This document shows, piece by piece, positions 8,701-17,756 of a stretch of DNA of 64,000 nt. Positions within the stretch are counted from its first letter, which is position 1; the number at the start of each line of letters is the position of its first letter. This stretch comes from Lewinellaceae bacterium SD302 (GTDB taxonomy: Bacteria > Bacteroidota > Bacteroidia > Chitinophagales > Saprospiraceae): positions 1 through 64,000 of the forward strand of contig PDLQ01000014.1 of assembly GCA_002591745.1 (NCBI GenBank). The letters are read 5' to 3'. A program made the translations under genes and the position numbers. The notes below the pieces were generated by a model. That model had not been told where the DNA came from and ran no database searches. It saw only the letters and a program-made list of their open reading frames with translations.

Positions 8701-11700
8701 GTGAGATACCGGCAGATATCCTGACGCCGCTTTCCTATACCAATGGATTAAATAATGACTGTGCCCTTTCCGGCCAGGTCAATCCGTTCATTGTCAGTGG
8801 TGTTGATGAATGTGGCGGTGATCTGGTGGTTCGCTGGGAATACATTTCACCCTGTGGAGATGTAATAACCAATGATCGCATCATCACCGTGCTGCCCGTG
8901 CCGGACCCGATCTTTATCGATCCGCCCGCCGACTTGGTGTTAGGCTGTAACGAAGATTTTCCGATCAATCCACCCCTGGCCTACGACAATGGTGGACAGG
9001 GCGATTGCCAGATATCCGGTACGGTGACGCCACAAACGATCGTGGTCAGTGACGTGGAACAGGTTTATCGCTGGGTCTATACCAGTAATTGTACCGGTGC
9101 GACGCTGGTCCATCTACAAAATGTGACACTTCAGGAGGGGCTGGAAATAACGGTGACGCCCACCGAAGTGACGATCTGTGAAGGCGGAGCTTTCGACCTC
9201 GACAGCGTAAATGTAATGGCCACTAACGGAGAAATGCTGACGATCACCTTTCACTCCGCCACCCCGGCCGATACCGGTAATGAACTGCCATCGTCAATGG
9301 TGAGCCCTACGGATACGACGACCTATCACATCCTGGCCGATGATGGCAACGGCTGTACGGTAGAAGCCACTTTCGTGATAAACATTGAAGCTGCTCCCGA
9401 TGCCGGTGAGGACGGAAGCGATCAGATATGTGCAGCCGATGCCGCCAGTGTAGACATTGCTACTTTGCTAGGCGGAAATCCCCAACCTGGAGGCAGCTGG
9501 CTGGACCCGGACGCCACAAATGTTAACCTGATCGACCCCGAAGACGTGGATATGTCCGGCCTCATGGCGGGCAGCTATACTTTCCAATATGTGACGGCGG
9601 CCGGCGGCGAATGTACCCCGGATACGGCCAACGTGGAAATTGAGCTTTTGCCTCCGGTAGAATTCGAAATTCTCAGCCTGAACTGCTCCGCCGACCTGAT
9701 GTTTTATGATGTTTTTATCGATGCAGGCAATCTGACGATCACCAACAGCGGTGGCGGTACCCTTAATGACCTGGGCGGTGGTCAATTCAGCGTCACCGGT
9801 ATCCCGATCGCCAACTCCATCGATGTGACGGGTACTAACCCGGATAATCTGGACTGTTCAACGACGGTGACGGTGAGCCCGCCGGATTGTAATTGCCCGA
9901 ATGTAGCACCCCCGGTAGCCGGTGGCCCCTTCGTGATCTGTGCAGGTGAAGTTAATCCGGCACTGACGGTAACGGTCATGGCCGGACAAACGGCCAATTG
10001 GTACGATACGCCCACGGGTGGCACACCTTTTCTGAGTGCCGCCCTTAGCTTTACGCCCACGGAAACGGCGGTTGGTGTTTACGAATATTACGTGGAAGCC
10101 GAAGAACTCGTCGACGGTTGCGTCAGTTCTCTGCGGACGCTGGTCAGTCTGGAAATCAACGCCAATCCAGCAGGTAATAACGCAACGCTTACGCTCTGTG
10201 ATACGGATCAGGATGGACTGGCATTATTTGATCTTACCGATGCCCAGCCTCAGATCAGTAACGTGCCGGGACTGGCCTTTACTTATTACGCCTCATTTGA
10301 GGACGCGGAAATGGGGGAGGACGCGTTGGGGACTGACTATATAAATACAACGCCATTCGCCCAGCTTGTTTTCGTAGTAGTGGAAAACGGAGACGGTTGT
10401 ACGTCGATCGTGGAACTGGAATTGATCGTCAACTTGCCACCCGTTTTAGCGTTCGATGTTACGAATGAAACCTGTCTGGGAGATAGCGACGGAACCCTGA
10501 TGGTGACCACCCCCCCTGGCGAGAGTTACAGCATCAACGGTACTGATTTTACGAGCGATCCTTTCTTTCCTGATCTGGCTGCCGGTGACTACGTACTGTA
10601 CGTGGAAAATACCGCCGGTTGTGTGGATTCGGCTGACTTCAACGTAGCAGTGGGATTGGAGCTGACATTGTCGATCTTCAACTTCAGCTGCGATAATAAC
10701 GGGACAAGCAGTGACCCCGATGACGATTTCTACACTTTTAACTTTACGGTAGATAACAACCAGGGTAACGCAGGGACTTACACCGCCTTTGACGGAACGA
10801 CGAACTGGGGAAGTTTCACTTACGGAGACCTGAATTCCTGGACACTGCCCGCCGGCACTCCCGCCTTTACGGTGACTTTTACTGATGATTCGACGGGCTG
10901 CTCCACCGAAGAGAGTGTTCCCGATCTGACACCCTGTTCCTCGGATTGCCAGCTTACGGCCGACACCTTTGAGTCAGTTTGCTCCGACAACGGTACCGAC
11001 GAGGACCCCTCTGATGACTTCTACACGTTTACCGTGAATGTTTCTGCCCAGAATGGTTCGGTGGCCAACACCTACGATATCCTGGTGGGGGCCGGCCTGA
11101 TCGGTACTTACAATTACGGAGAAACGATCACTTTTACCCTGCCCGCCGACGGTAGTAGCCCGAATGTACGCTTTGCGGATACGGAGAGCCCTTTCTGTTT
11201 GCTGGATCAGTCGGTAGGCCCGCTTGTTCCCTGTTCCGGAGGTTGTACCTTATTGGAAACCGTCGCTAATATTCTTTGCGACGATAACGGCACTGGTCTG
11301 GACCCTACGGACGATACCTTCACCTTCGAATTGACCATTAGTGGTGTTAACCTGAATGGATCGACCAGCTGGAGTGCCGAGCCCGGTGGCTGGAGTGGCA
11401 CTTACGGGACCACGACCATAATCGGGCCATTCCCGATCGGCGACGGCCCGCAAAACCTGACGATCACCGACGACGCGAATATGGAATGCCCCGTCACCAT
11501 CGACGTGATGCCACCAACCGCCTGCTCGGACGATTGCGCCCTGGAGATCGTAGATCTTACGGTAAGCTGCAACGACAATGGCACCATCGCTGATGATACG
11601 GATGATTTCTACGATATCACCGTAGATGCCACGGCCATCAATATCACTCCGGCGGACAGCTTTAACGTGTTGGTCGACGGAAATCTCCAGAGCGTTTTCG

Positions 11701-14552
11701 CTTACGGAGAAGGTGGCTCCTTCACCCTGCCCGCCGACGGTAGCAGCCCGCTGATCGAGTTTATGGACGTTGGCCAGGATACTTGTCTGATCGGCCAGGA
11801 AATTGGCCCGCTGGTTCCCTGTAACGGTGCTTGTGAACTAATAGTTATTCCCGGCGAGATAATATGCGACGATAACGGCACGAATGACCCCGGAGACGAT
11901 GTGTTTTTCTTCGAGATCACCATCACCGGAGAAAATACTTCGGGCACCTGGAATTTACTGGACAGTACCGAGGTGCATCCTTACGACGTAGTAGTCGTGT
12001 TTGGCCCGTTCCCGATAGATAGCGGGGCTGTAACGCTGGGCATTGTCGACACGGAAAATGAGAACTGTGCTATTGGAGTTGCCGTGGACCCTCCGCCCAC
12101 TTGCTCGCCGGTTTGTAGTATTAGCGCCGTTGCCACCGAGCCGGTTTGTGACGACAATGGTACGAACGACCCGAGTGACGATACCTACACTTTCCAACTG
12201 ACCGTTACCGGAGAGAATACCTCGGGTGGCTGGCTGGCCGCTGACAGTAATGAGGTGCATCCCTACGGAACGGCCGTTACCTTCGGGCCTTATCTGATTG
12301 CTAATGGCCCCGTCAGTATCACCGTTCTGGATACCCTGGAGAATAATTGTACGGCGGAAGTAATGATCGTGCCTCCGGCCACTTGCTCCCCGGTTTGCAG
12401 CATCAGCGCCACGACAACTAATTTGATCTGTGACGATAACGGTACCAATGACCCCGGTGACGATACCTTCACCTTTGAAGTGCTGGTCACTGGTGAGAAT
12501 GCTTCCGGAAACTGGCTGGTCGCGGGATCTGCCGATCCCCAACCCTACGGCGTGGCGATAACCTTCGGTCCGTACCCGGTTGCTGGTGGAACGGTAAACC
12601 TGGACATCCTGGATGAGCTGGAAGCGGATTGTACCACTGGCGTTTCGGTAGATGCGCCAACCACCTGTTCCCCGGTTTGTAGCATCACTGCCACGGCCAC
12701 CGATCCGATTTGCGACGATAACGGTACGAACGATCCCGGTGATGACACTTTCACCTTCGAAGTAATGGTTACCGGCGAAAACACTTCTGGTAACTGGCAG
12801 ATTGCAGGATCTGCCGATCCCCAGCCCTACGGCGTAGCGGTCACTTTCGGTCCTTACCCGGTTGCTGGTGGAACGGTAAGCCTAGACATCGTAGATGCTC
12901 TGGAGGGAACCTGTATGACTGGCGTTTCAGTAGATGCTCCGGCTACTTGCTCGCCGGTTTGTGATCTGAACATCGTCATGTTTAACCTCGAGTGTAATAA
13001 TAACGGAACCATCACCGACCCCGATGATGACTTCTATGTATTCAGCGTCGAGGTAACGGTAGAGAATCCCGGTCCGGCCGGACAGTTTGAGGTCCTGGCG
13101 GCTGGCAACTCGGTTGGTACTTTTACCTACGGAACAGTAGCTACCTTTGAACTGCCCGCCGATGGTTCTACCCCCTTGATTGAGGTGAGAGACGTCTCTG
13201 AGAACGGCTGTGCTGATGATCAGCTGAGCCCTGAACTTATTCCCTGTGCGGAAAACTGCCTGCTGCAATCCAGCGTCACGGCCATCAGTTGCAACGATTT
13301 GGGTACGAATATGGACCCTAGTGACGATACCTTCACCTTCGAACTGATCATCAATGGTCAGAACACCTCCGGCCAATGGCAAACGGCCGACGGCAGCCTT
13401 TCCGGCTCTTACGGTATGGTGGTCACGGCCGGGCCTTACCCGATTGCCGGTGGAAATGTTGAGTTGATTATCCAGGACTCGGAAAATCCGGATTGCCAAA
13501 CGGTCGCTTTGTTGGTCCCTCCGCCGCCCTGTTCCTTCTGCCCGCAGGAGGTCAACGCTGGATCCGACGGTGAACTTAATTGTACGGTCACCTCAACGGT
13601 CCTGCAGGGAAGTTCATCGGAAGAAGGCGTATTCCAGTGGTGGCTGGGTGAGCAATTGATTTCTACGGGGCTCGACGCAGTCGTTGATCAAGCCGGCTTG
13701 TACACGCTTATCGGCTCCTATGAAGGTGGTTGTATCGCCACGGATGCGGCCTTGGTCACCAGCGCTTTCGAGCCGCCGGCCGTATCCTCTCTGGAGGTAT
13801 TCCCAGAACTGTGTGACGGACTGAATAACGGCAATATCGTCATGCAACCCATTACCGGAGGTACGCCGCCTTATGATGTATTTCTCGATGGCCAAGCGGT
13901 GGGCAGCAGTGGCCTCTACGGTGGCTTATCACCCGGCGAATATTTTCTGGAGATCATTGACGATAACGGCTGTCGCATGGATACGGTACTGACCGTAGAT
14001 GCGGGGCCCGGGCTCACACTGGATCTGATTCCCTTTTTGGAGCTTGAAATTGGTGAAACCCAGCAGGTGAGGGGTGTAGTCAACGTTCCGGTAGAGGAAC
14101 TGGCCATTGTACAGTGGTCACCACCGGAAAACCTCTCCTGCGATACCTGCCTGGTGACCAATATCACCGGCGAAAATTCCCTGACCTATATCCTGGACGT
14201 CGTTCACCAGAATGGTTGCCGGGCTTCGGCTCCCTTACAGGTGCTGGCTCCGGACGAATTGGGTGTTTACATCCCCTCTGCCTTCTCACCCAATGGCGAT
14301 GGTACCAACGACATTTTCCTTCTCTTTGCCGAAGAGCGGGTGGAAGAGGTTTTGTCCGTCAATATCTTCGACCGCTGGGGCAATATGGTGTTCCAGAATT
14401 ACGACTTCCAACCCAATACGCCCGCCCAGGGCTGGGATGGCACGCTGAACGGTGAGCCAATGAACCCTGCCGTCTTCGTTTATATGTACAAGCTCAGGCT
14501 CGAAGACGGAAGTGAGGTTGTTTACAGTGGAGACATTACGTTGATTCGGTAA
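5763..14552 (+). CDS. Giant modular type IX-secreted surface protein (gliding motility-associated C-terminal domain)
   Basis: The ATG at 5763 is chosen because it starts a normal signal peptide (LIFLGLLFIGALTAQS) behind a -7 box; the frame is open upstream to 5616. This gives ~2,929 residues. Order: a Cys-rich N-terminal domain (to ~base 6660); ten ~83-residue HYR-like repeats (starting near 6670, 6915, 7165, 7411, 7660, 7910, 8158, 8405, 8657, 8905) carrying NPPANMTVSCANAPTG and CGGTITxTW; Ig-like spacers; ten ~95-residue units (starting near 10660 to 13255) with a CxDDNGTxDPxDDTFTF acidic loop; an Ig-like and a SprB-like unit; and a CHU_C/type B sorting domain from ~14260 (PSAFSPNGDGTND, IFDRWGNMVF). 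Such proteins are exported by type IX secretion and serve as surface adhesins. The acidic loops suggest calcium binding (inference). Confidence 0.9.
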   Translation: MLNDYTRCTLIFLGLLFIGALTAQSNNDCVNAEVICSDDNISLNPTGAGMNDFASGANSDGCLSGEHQSSWYYFEIQDNAPPGLLLGFTLTPDAGSGEDYDFAVFGPDVGCGNLGSPIRCSFAGDNCAFCPQTGMGMGATDVSETPAGDGFVSMISVNPGEGYYLLIDNYESSSSGFSMEWTGPAAPFLNCIDCDADAGDLTANPNPTCPGNTINFSVSGFHNDPDYTQVLLVTDASGTVTQIINGNTGSLFSDVCATFIIYSYNYETAGGSVVPFVGMNIGTIDCTDECCDLANIDISFEDNEPPVFPNPPPNLSLSCVDDIPPFMDLGWTDNCDGSGSVAGTESGSADLCNGGTITRMWTYTDQCNNTGTHTQTITVDPPPPPTFMNPPASMTVSCANAPTGTPPSLSYSNGGLGSCDFSGMVPAVQSGSSDICGGTITNTWEVTDPCGNTITHVQTITVEPAPVAAFVNPPANMTVTCANAPTGPAAALSYTNGESGSCAISGSVPAVQSGSADICGGTITYTWQFTDVCGRPIQHVQTITVDPAPIAAFVNPPANMTVSCANAPTGPAAPLSYTNGESGSCAISGSVATVQSGSSDICGGTITNTWNFTDECGRPITHVQTITVDPAPVAAFINPPANQTVSCANIPTAPPPALSYTNGATGSCEIAGSVPAVESGGADACGGTITYTWEYVDNCGRPITHVQTITVEPAPVAAFINPPPNQTVSCVNAPSGPAAPLSYTNGASGDCLISGSVSPVTTGVFGICGNTITNTWTFTDDCGRPITHVQVITIQPAPQAAFTNLPASYTASCADIPTGPAPALSYTNGSSGNCLIAGSVNAVITDNTSVCGGELVYTWTFTDDCGFTIQHVQTITAQQVPPATFTSLPASGTFTCDNIPSGSANALNYTNGESGSCAIQGSVDPVQTGSLDACGGTLTNDWSFTDACNRTITHQQNLVVNPGALPAFINPPPNVTVNCGEIPADILTPLSYTNGLNNDCALSGQVNPFIVSGVDECGGDLVVRWEYISPCGDVITNDRIITVLPVPDPIFIDPPADLVLGCNEDFPINPPLAYDNGGQGDCQISGTVTPQTIVVSDVEQVYRWVYTSNCTGATLVHLQNVTLQEGLEITVTPTEVTICEGGAFDLDSVNVMATNGEMLTITFHSATPADTGNELPSSMVSPTDTTTYHILADDGNGCTVEATFVINIEAAPDAGEDGSDQICAADAASVDIATLLGGNPQPGGSWLDPDATNVNLIDPEDVDMSGLMAGSYTFQYVTAAGGECTPDTANVEIELLPPVEFEILSLNCSADLMFYDVFIDAGNLTITNSGGGTLNDLGGGQFSVTGIPIANSIDVTGTNPDNLDCSTTVTVSPPDCNCPNVAPPVAGGPFVICAGEVNPALTVTVMAGQTANWYDTPTGGTPFLSAALSFTPTETAVGVYEYYVEAEELVDGCVSSLRTLVSLEINANPAGNNATLTLCDTDQDGLALFDLTDAQPQISNVPGLAFTYYASFEDAEMGEDALGTDYINTTPFAQLVFVVVENGDGCTSIVELELIVNLPPVLAFDVTNETCLGDSDGTLMVTTPPGESYSINGTDFTSDPFFPDLAAGDYVLYVENTAGCVDSADFNVAVGLELTLSIFNFSCDNNGTSSDPDDDFYTFNFTVDNNQGNAGTYTAFDGTTNWGSFTYGDLNSWTLPAGTPAFTVTFTDDSTGCSTEESVPDLTPCSSDCQLTADTFESVCSDNGTDEDPSDDFYTFTVNVSAQNGSVANTYDILVGAGLIGTYNYGETITFTLPADGSSPNVRFADTESPFCLLDQSVGPLVPCSGGCTLLETVANILCDDNGTGLDPTDDTFTFELTISGVNLNGSTSWSAEPGGWSGTYGTTTIIGPFPIGDGPQNLTITDDANMECPVTIDVMPPTACSDDCALEIVDLTVSCNDNGTIADDTDDFYDITVDATAINITPADSFNVLVDGNLQSVFAYGEGGSFTLPADGSSPLIEFMDVGQDTCLIGQEIGPLVPCNGACELIVIPGEIICDDNGTNDPGDDVFFFEITITGENTSGTWNLLDSTEVHPYDVVVVFGPFPIDSGAVTLGIVDTENENCAIGVAVDPPPTCSPVCSISAVATEPVCDDNGTNDPSDDTYTFQLTVTGENTSGGWLAADSNEVHPYGTAVTFGPYLIANGPVSITVLDTLENNCTAEVMIVPPATCSPVCSISATTTNLICDDNGTNDPGDDTFTFEVLVTGENASGNWLVAGSADPQPYGVAITFGPYPVAGGTVNLDILDELEADCTTGVSVDAPTTCSPVCSITATATDPICDDNGTNDPGDDTFTFEVMVTGENTSGNWQIAGSADPQPYGVAVTFGPYPVAGGTVSLDIVDALEGTCMTGVSVDAPATCSPVCDLNIVMFNLECNNNGTITDPDDDFYVFSVEVTVENPGPAGQFEVLAAGNSVGTFTYGTVATFELPADGSTPLIEVRDVSENGCADDQLSPELIPCAENCLLQSSVTAISCNDLGTNMDPSDDTFTFELIINGQNTSGQWQTADGSLSGSYGMVVTAGPYPIAGGNVELIIQDSENPDCQTVALLVPPPPCSFCPQEVNAGSDGELNCTVTSTVLQGSSSEEGVFQWWLGEQLISTGLDAVVDQAGLYTLIGSYEGGCIATDAALVTSAFEPPAVSSLEVFPELCDGLNNGNIVMQPITGGTPPYDVFLDGQAVGSSGLYGGLSPGEYFLEIIDDNGCRMDTVLTVDAGPGLTLDLIPFLELEIGETQQVRGVVNVPVEELAIVQWSPPENLSCDTCLVTNITGENSLTYILDVVHQNGCRASAPLQVLAPDELGVYIPSAFSPNGDGTNDIFLLFAEERVEEVLSVNIFDRWGNMVFQNYDFQPNTPAQGWDGTLNGEPMNPAVFVYMYKLRLEDGSEVVYSGDITLIR

Positions 14553-14562
14553 TGAAAGCATT

Positions 14563-14726
14563 GCTACTTTGAAGACAAAAAAGAACTTAGAAACCAGAGT
14601 ATAGAAAATAGACTGCAGTTCTATAGTGCTGACTACACTTTCGCGTTGAAGTGATAGCTAAAAGCACAGCGGTCTATTATCTATGCTCTTGCAGCGCAGC
14701 TGTCTTCTTTAAACTAGCAAAGTAGC
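14563..14726. repeat. Imperfect palindrome bounded by converging GCTACTTTG copies
   Basis: The 308-nt gap 14553-14860 starts with GCATTGCTACTTTG at 14558-14571 and contains its inverse at 14718-14731. Between them, AAGACA and a TATAGAAAATAGAC-like segment have imperfect inverse matches, so the whole ~165 bp can fold back on itself. No ORF is present. It could act as a terminator for the giant gene, but its ends belong to the window-wide repeat family. Confidence 0.55.
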
Positions 14727-14835
14727 AATGCTCATTTTAAATCCGTGGCCACACAACAAGTGGCGAGCGCCTGGCAAACCGTAATTACTTTGAAATTAAG
14801 TTTGCAGCGGTGTAACACTTAATTGGGCTACGCCT

Positions 14836-14843
14836 TAGCTTTG
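14836..14843 (+). promoter_or_regulatory. TAnnTTTG -7 box of the aminotransferase gene
   Basis: TAGCTTTG fits TAnnTTTG, 17 nt before the ATG at 14861. A transcription start just downstream would give a very short leader. Confidence 0.45.
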
Positions 14844-14860
14844 CGGAAAATTAAATCCCC

Positions 14861-16063
14861 ATGGCCAAGAATCCACTATCCACCCGTGTTCAGAACATGT
14901 CTGAGTCTGCCACTATCCGCATGGCCGCGCTAGGCCGTGAGGTGAGGGACCAGGGACATGACGTGATCAGTCTCAGCCTCGGCGAGCCGGATTTTGATAC
15001 TCCGGAGCACATTAAAAATGCTGCTAAGCAAGCCCTGGATGAAGGCAAGACCAAGTACACTCCCGTACCGGGTATTCCCGAATTGCGGCAAGCTATTTCC
15101 GATAAATTCAAGCGGGAAAACGGTTTGGACTACGCTCCGGAGCAGATCGTGGTTTCTACCGGTGCCAAGCAGAGTATCGCCAACTTGGCCTGGGCTTTGC
15201 TGGACGAAGGTGATGAGGTGATCATTTTGGCCCCTTATTGGGTCAGTTATTCCGACATCGTAAGTGTATCCGGCGGCGTACCCGTGCCCGTGGGTGCTGG
15301 CATTGAAGAAGATTATAAAGTAAGCGCCGCAACCATCGAAGCCGCTATCACGGAGCGGACTAAATTTATGTTGTTCAGCTCACCCTGTAACCCTACCGGC
15401 TCGGTCTATACCTACGAAGAGTTGAGCGCCATCGCGCAAATGCTGAGTAAGTATCCCGACGTACTGGTGGTATCCGACGAGATTTACGAACACATCAACT
15501 TCACCGGCAAGCACGTTTCCATCGGTACCTTTCCCGAGTTAAAGGGGCGGGTGATCACGGTCAACGGATTCAGCAAAGGATTTGCCATGACCGGCTGGCG
15601 GTTGGGCTATATCGGAGCTCCATTGGCAATTGCCAAAGCTGTATCGAAGATGCAGGGCCAGAGTACCAGTGGCACCAACAGCATCGCCCAGTCTGCGGGT
15701 GTTGTTGCTTTGAATTCAAGTTTGGCCCCAACTCATGAAATGAAGGCGGCCTTTGAACGTCGCCGTGAGTTGATGATTGAAGGTCTGGGTAAGGTGCCGG
15801 GCTTCCGCGTCAACCGGCCTCAGGGTGCTTTTTATATTTTCCCCGATGTCAGCGAACTTTACGGTAAGACCGACGGCGGTGACTACACCATCAACAACAG
15901 CGACGATCTGGCCGAGTACTTACTGATGAAAGCCCACGTCGCCACGGTAACCGGTGCCGCTTTCGGAGCGCCGGACTGTCTGCGGATCAGCTACGCCGCC
16001 AGTGAGGCAGAACTGAAAGAAGCGATCGAACGTATTGCCAGGGTAATTGGTGAGTTGAAGTAA
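14861..16063 (+). CDS. aspC: Class I/II pyridoxal-phosphate aminotransferase (aspartate aminotransferase type)
   Basis: 400 residues, the normal length for the Ib subgroup of aspartate aminotransferases. Visible landmarks: SLGEPDFDTP (38-48), SPCNPTG (174-180) that contacts the cofactor, SDEIYEH (205-211) with the Asp and Tyr that hold the pyridine ring, and SKGFAMTGWRLGY (238-250) where Lys239 should form the Schiff base with PLP. The enzyme would transfer the amino group between aspartate (or related amino acids) and 2-oxoglutarate in the cytoplasm. Substrate may also include prephenate or aromatic amino acids, which sequence alone cannot settle. It is monocistronic, with a -7 box upstream and an inverted repeat downstream. 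Confidence 0.9.
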   Translation: MAKNPLSTRVQNMSESATIRMAALGREVRDQGHDVISLSLGEPDFDTPEHIKNAAKQALDEGKTKYTPVPGIPELRQAISDKFKRENGLDYAPEQIVVSTGAKQSIANLAWALLDEGDEVIILAPYWVSYSDIVSVSGGVPVPVGAGIEEDYKVSAATIEAAITERTKFMLFSSPCNPTGSVYTYEELSAIAQMLSKYPDVLVVSDEIYEHINFTGKHVSIGTFPELKGRVITVNGFSKGFAMTGWRLGYIGAPLAIAKAVSKMQGQSTSGTNSIAQSAGVVALNSSLAPTHEMKAAFERRRELMIEGLGKVPGFRVNRPQGAFYIFPDVSELYGKTDGGDYTINNSDDLAEYLLMKAHVATVTGAAFGAPDCLRISYAASEAELKEAIERIARVIGELK

Positions 16064-16098
16064 ACGTGAGCTCGCCCGTCACGGCGCGATGCCAGGAG

Positions 16099-16155
16099 CT
16101 GACTCGTCCGTTGAGCGGATATTGTTAATTTACCTCTGCTTGTCGGACGAGTCAG
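16099..16155. terminator. Inverted repeat between convergent aspC and rtcB
   Basis: Perfect 12-bp arms CTGACTCGTCCG (16099-16110) and CGGACGAGTCAG (16144-16155) with a 33-nt spacer lie between the two gene ends. There is no T-run; the role as transcription boundary is inferred. Confidence 0.45.
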
Positions 16156-16189
16156 ACCGTAAACGTCCGCCTCGGCCGACGAGCTGGAA

Positions 16190-17593
16190 TCAAGCCATCC
16201 GAACTACCTTCGGTGTAAAGGTCCCTAAAACATCCACTAAGTCTGCCTGGTCACGCATGACGGCCCGGATATCTTTATAGGCGCCGGGCGCTTCGTCGAG
16301 TCCGCCACCGATAAGGGTGACCTTGTGCGCGTCCAAAAGTTTTTTGAGGGCACTGCGGGTAGTGCTGTTTTTGGCAACGGTGCGGGAGAGCAACCGTCCC
16401 GCTCCGTGACTGGCGGATTGCAATGAATCTGCGTTCCCTCGTCCGGCGACGATGAAGCCCGGGGCCGTCATGGAGCCGGGGATAATACCCAACTCGCCTC
16501 GTTTGGCAGGAGTGGCTCCTTTTCGATGGACGACTACTTCACGACCGTCTTTTAGCTTTTCTTTCCAGGCGAAGTTGTGGTGGTTCTCTACTTTGAATAT
16601 AGGGCGTATGCCCAGCGATTTAGCCATTCGTCTATGGATATGGTCGTGGCAGGCCGTAGCGTAATCACCAGCCAGTTGCATGGCGGCCCAGTAGGCGCGC
16701 CCAGCGTCGGAATCCAATCTGAGCCAGGCCAGGTTCTTTTGTGCTTTAGGTAATCGGGTTTCCTGCATGGCCACCTTAGTAAAGTGCATGGCCAGGGCCG
16801 CGCCCATCCCCCGGGAACCGCTGTGCGATAAGACAGCCAGGTAACGATTGCCAGGAATTCTCCAGTGATTTTTATTCGGAATATCCGCAATGCCGAACTC
16901 CACGAAATGGTTGCCACCTCCGCTGGAACCGATCTGTAGGGCGGCTTTGTCGCGCAGTCGTTTGGCTTCGGGCAAGAGACGGAAAGTTTCGTGTTCCAGG
17001 ATGGCATCGTCAAAAGGATGGTCCAGTTTTCCCTCGCCGAAAGCGGTGTTTTTACGTAAGTAGCCAGCCAATCTGGATTGATCATTTACCGCCAGTTCGC
17101 CGGGTAGATCGTAAACGGTAAGGCACATCCGGCAGCCGATGTCTACACCAACCCCGTAGGGGATGACGGCACCTTCCGTAGCCAGTACACCGCCGATGGG
17201 TAACCCGTAGCCATGGTGAGCATCAGGCATCAATGCACCGGCGACGGACACTGGGAGTCGCAGGGCATCGTAGAGCTGTTGTTTGGCACTAGGGGCAATG
17301 ATGGCTTCGTTACCGAACTCGGTAAACGGAGCTCTCTCCTTTCGTAGTTCGGGGCTTTCGAAGTTTGCCGCTTCGGCAAACTCGGCTCCGAGCTTAATGG
17401 CCAGCGGAGACCAATGCTCATCATCCAAAAAACTTTCTGGTCTTTCCAGTAAGTTTTTCAAACTGGCCAGTTGCCATTCCCGCGATCGCTTACGAAAAGG
17501 CCCACGTAAGATATTTACCGCCAAGGCCGCAATCTTGCCTTTGGGGTATCCGAGGTTCTCCACGTCTTTCTGGCGTATTTTCTTGTTGGCCAT
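16190..17593 (-). CDS. rtcB: RtcB-family RNA ligase
   Basis: 467 residues. It joins RNA 2',3'-cyclic phosphate or 3'-phosphate ends to 5'-OH ends using GTP and Mn2+, in RNA repair or tRNA healing. All hallmark motifs are present: MPDAHHG (122-128), GVGVDIGCRM (147-156) with the metal-binding Cys, GGGNHF (225-230), SHSGSRG (256-262), HRKGAT (356-361) and SASHGAGR (393-400), whose His is the guanylylated residue by family analogy. The C-terminus EAPGAYKDI is also typical. No rtcA or archease gene lies next to it. The gene is convergent with aspC. ATG at 17593 gives a full-length product. Confidence 0.95.
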   Translation of the reverse strand: MANKKIRQKDVENLGYPKGKIAALAVNILRGPFRKRSREWQLASLKNLLERPESFLDDEHWSPLAIKLGAEFAEAANFESPELRKERAPFTEFGNEAIIAPSAKQQLYDALRLPVSVAGALMPDAHHGYGLPIGGVLATEGAVIPYGVGVDIGCRMCLTVYDLPGELAVNDQSRLAGYLRKNTAFGEGKLDHPFDDAILEHETFRLLPEAKRLRDKAALQIGSSGGGNHFVEFGIADIPNKNHWRIPGNRYLAVLSHSGSRGMGAALAMHFTKVAMQETRLPKAQKNLAWLRLDSDAGRAYWAAMQLAGDYATACHDHIHRRMAKSLGIRPIFKVENHHNFAWKEKLKDGREVVVHRKGATPAKRGELGIIPGSMTAPGFIVAGRGNADSLQSASHGAGRLLSRTVAKNSTTRSALKKLLDAHKVTLIGGGLDEAPGAYKDIRAVMRDQADLVDVLGTFTPKVVRMA

Positions 17594-17662
17594 CGTCGGT
17601 TGGTCGTTGTTGACGAGGGAAGAACGGGTTCCAGGGTGTGGGAAGTTCCGGGATCAGGTGTC

Positions 17663-17742
17663 TAATGAGGTAATGATCTAATGAAGCAATGATTTAATGA
17701 GGTAATGATTTGATGAAGCAATGATCTAATGATAGCATCATC
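17663..17742. repeat. Degenerate 8-nt-period tandem repeat (TAATGANN)
   Basis: Four 16-nt units in a row (17663, 17679, 17695, 17711) alternate TAATGAGG-TAATGATC with TAATGAAG-CAATGATT, so the basic period is 8 nt, followed by a decayed fifth unit. The array fills the 163-nt gap between the rtcB start and the end of the macroglobulin gene. No function is evident. Confidence 0.75.
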
Positions 17743-17756
17743 GATATAATAAATCA

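Noticed and set aside
17663-17742. Possible CRISPR array.
   Set aside because: Period is only 8/16 nt with no unique spacers and no cas gene in the window.
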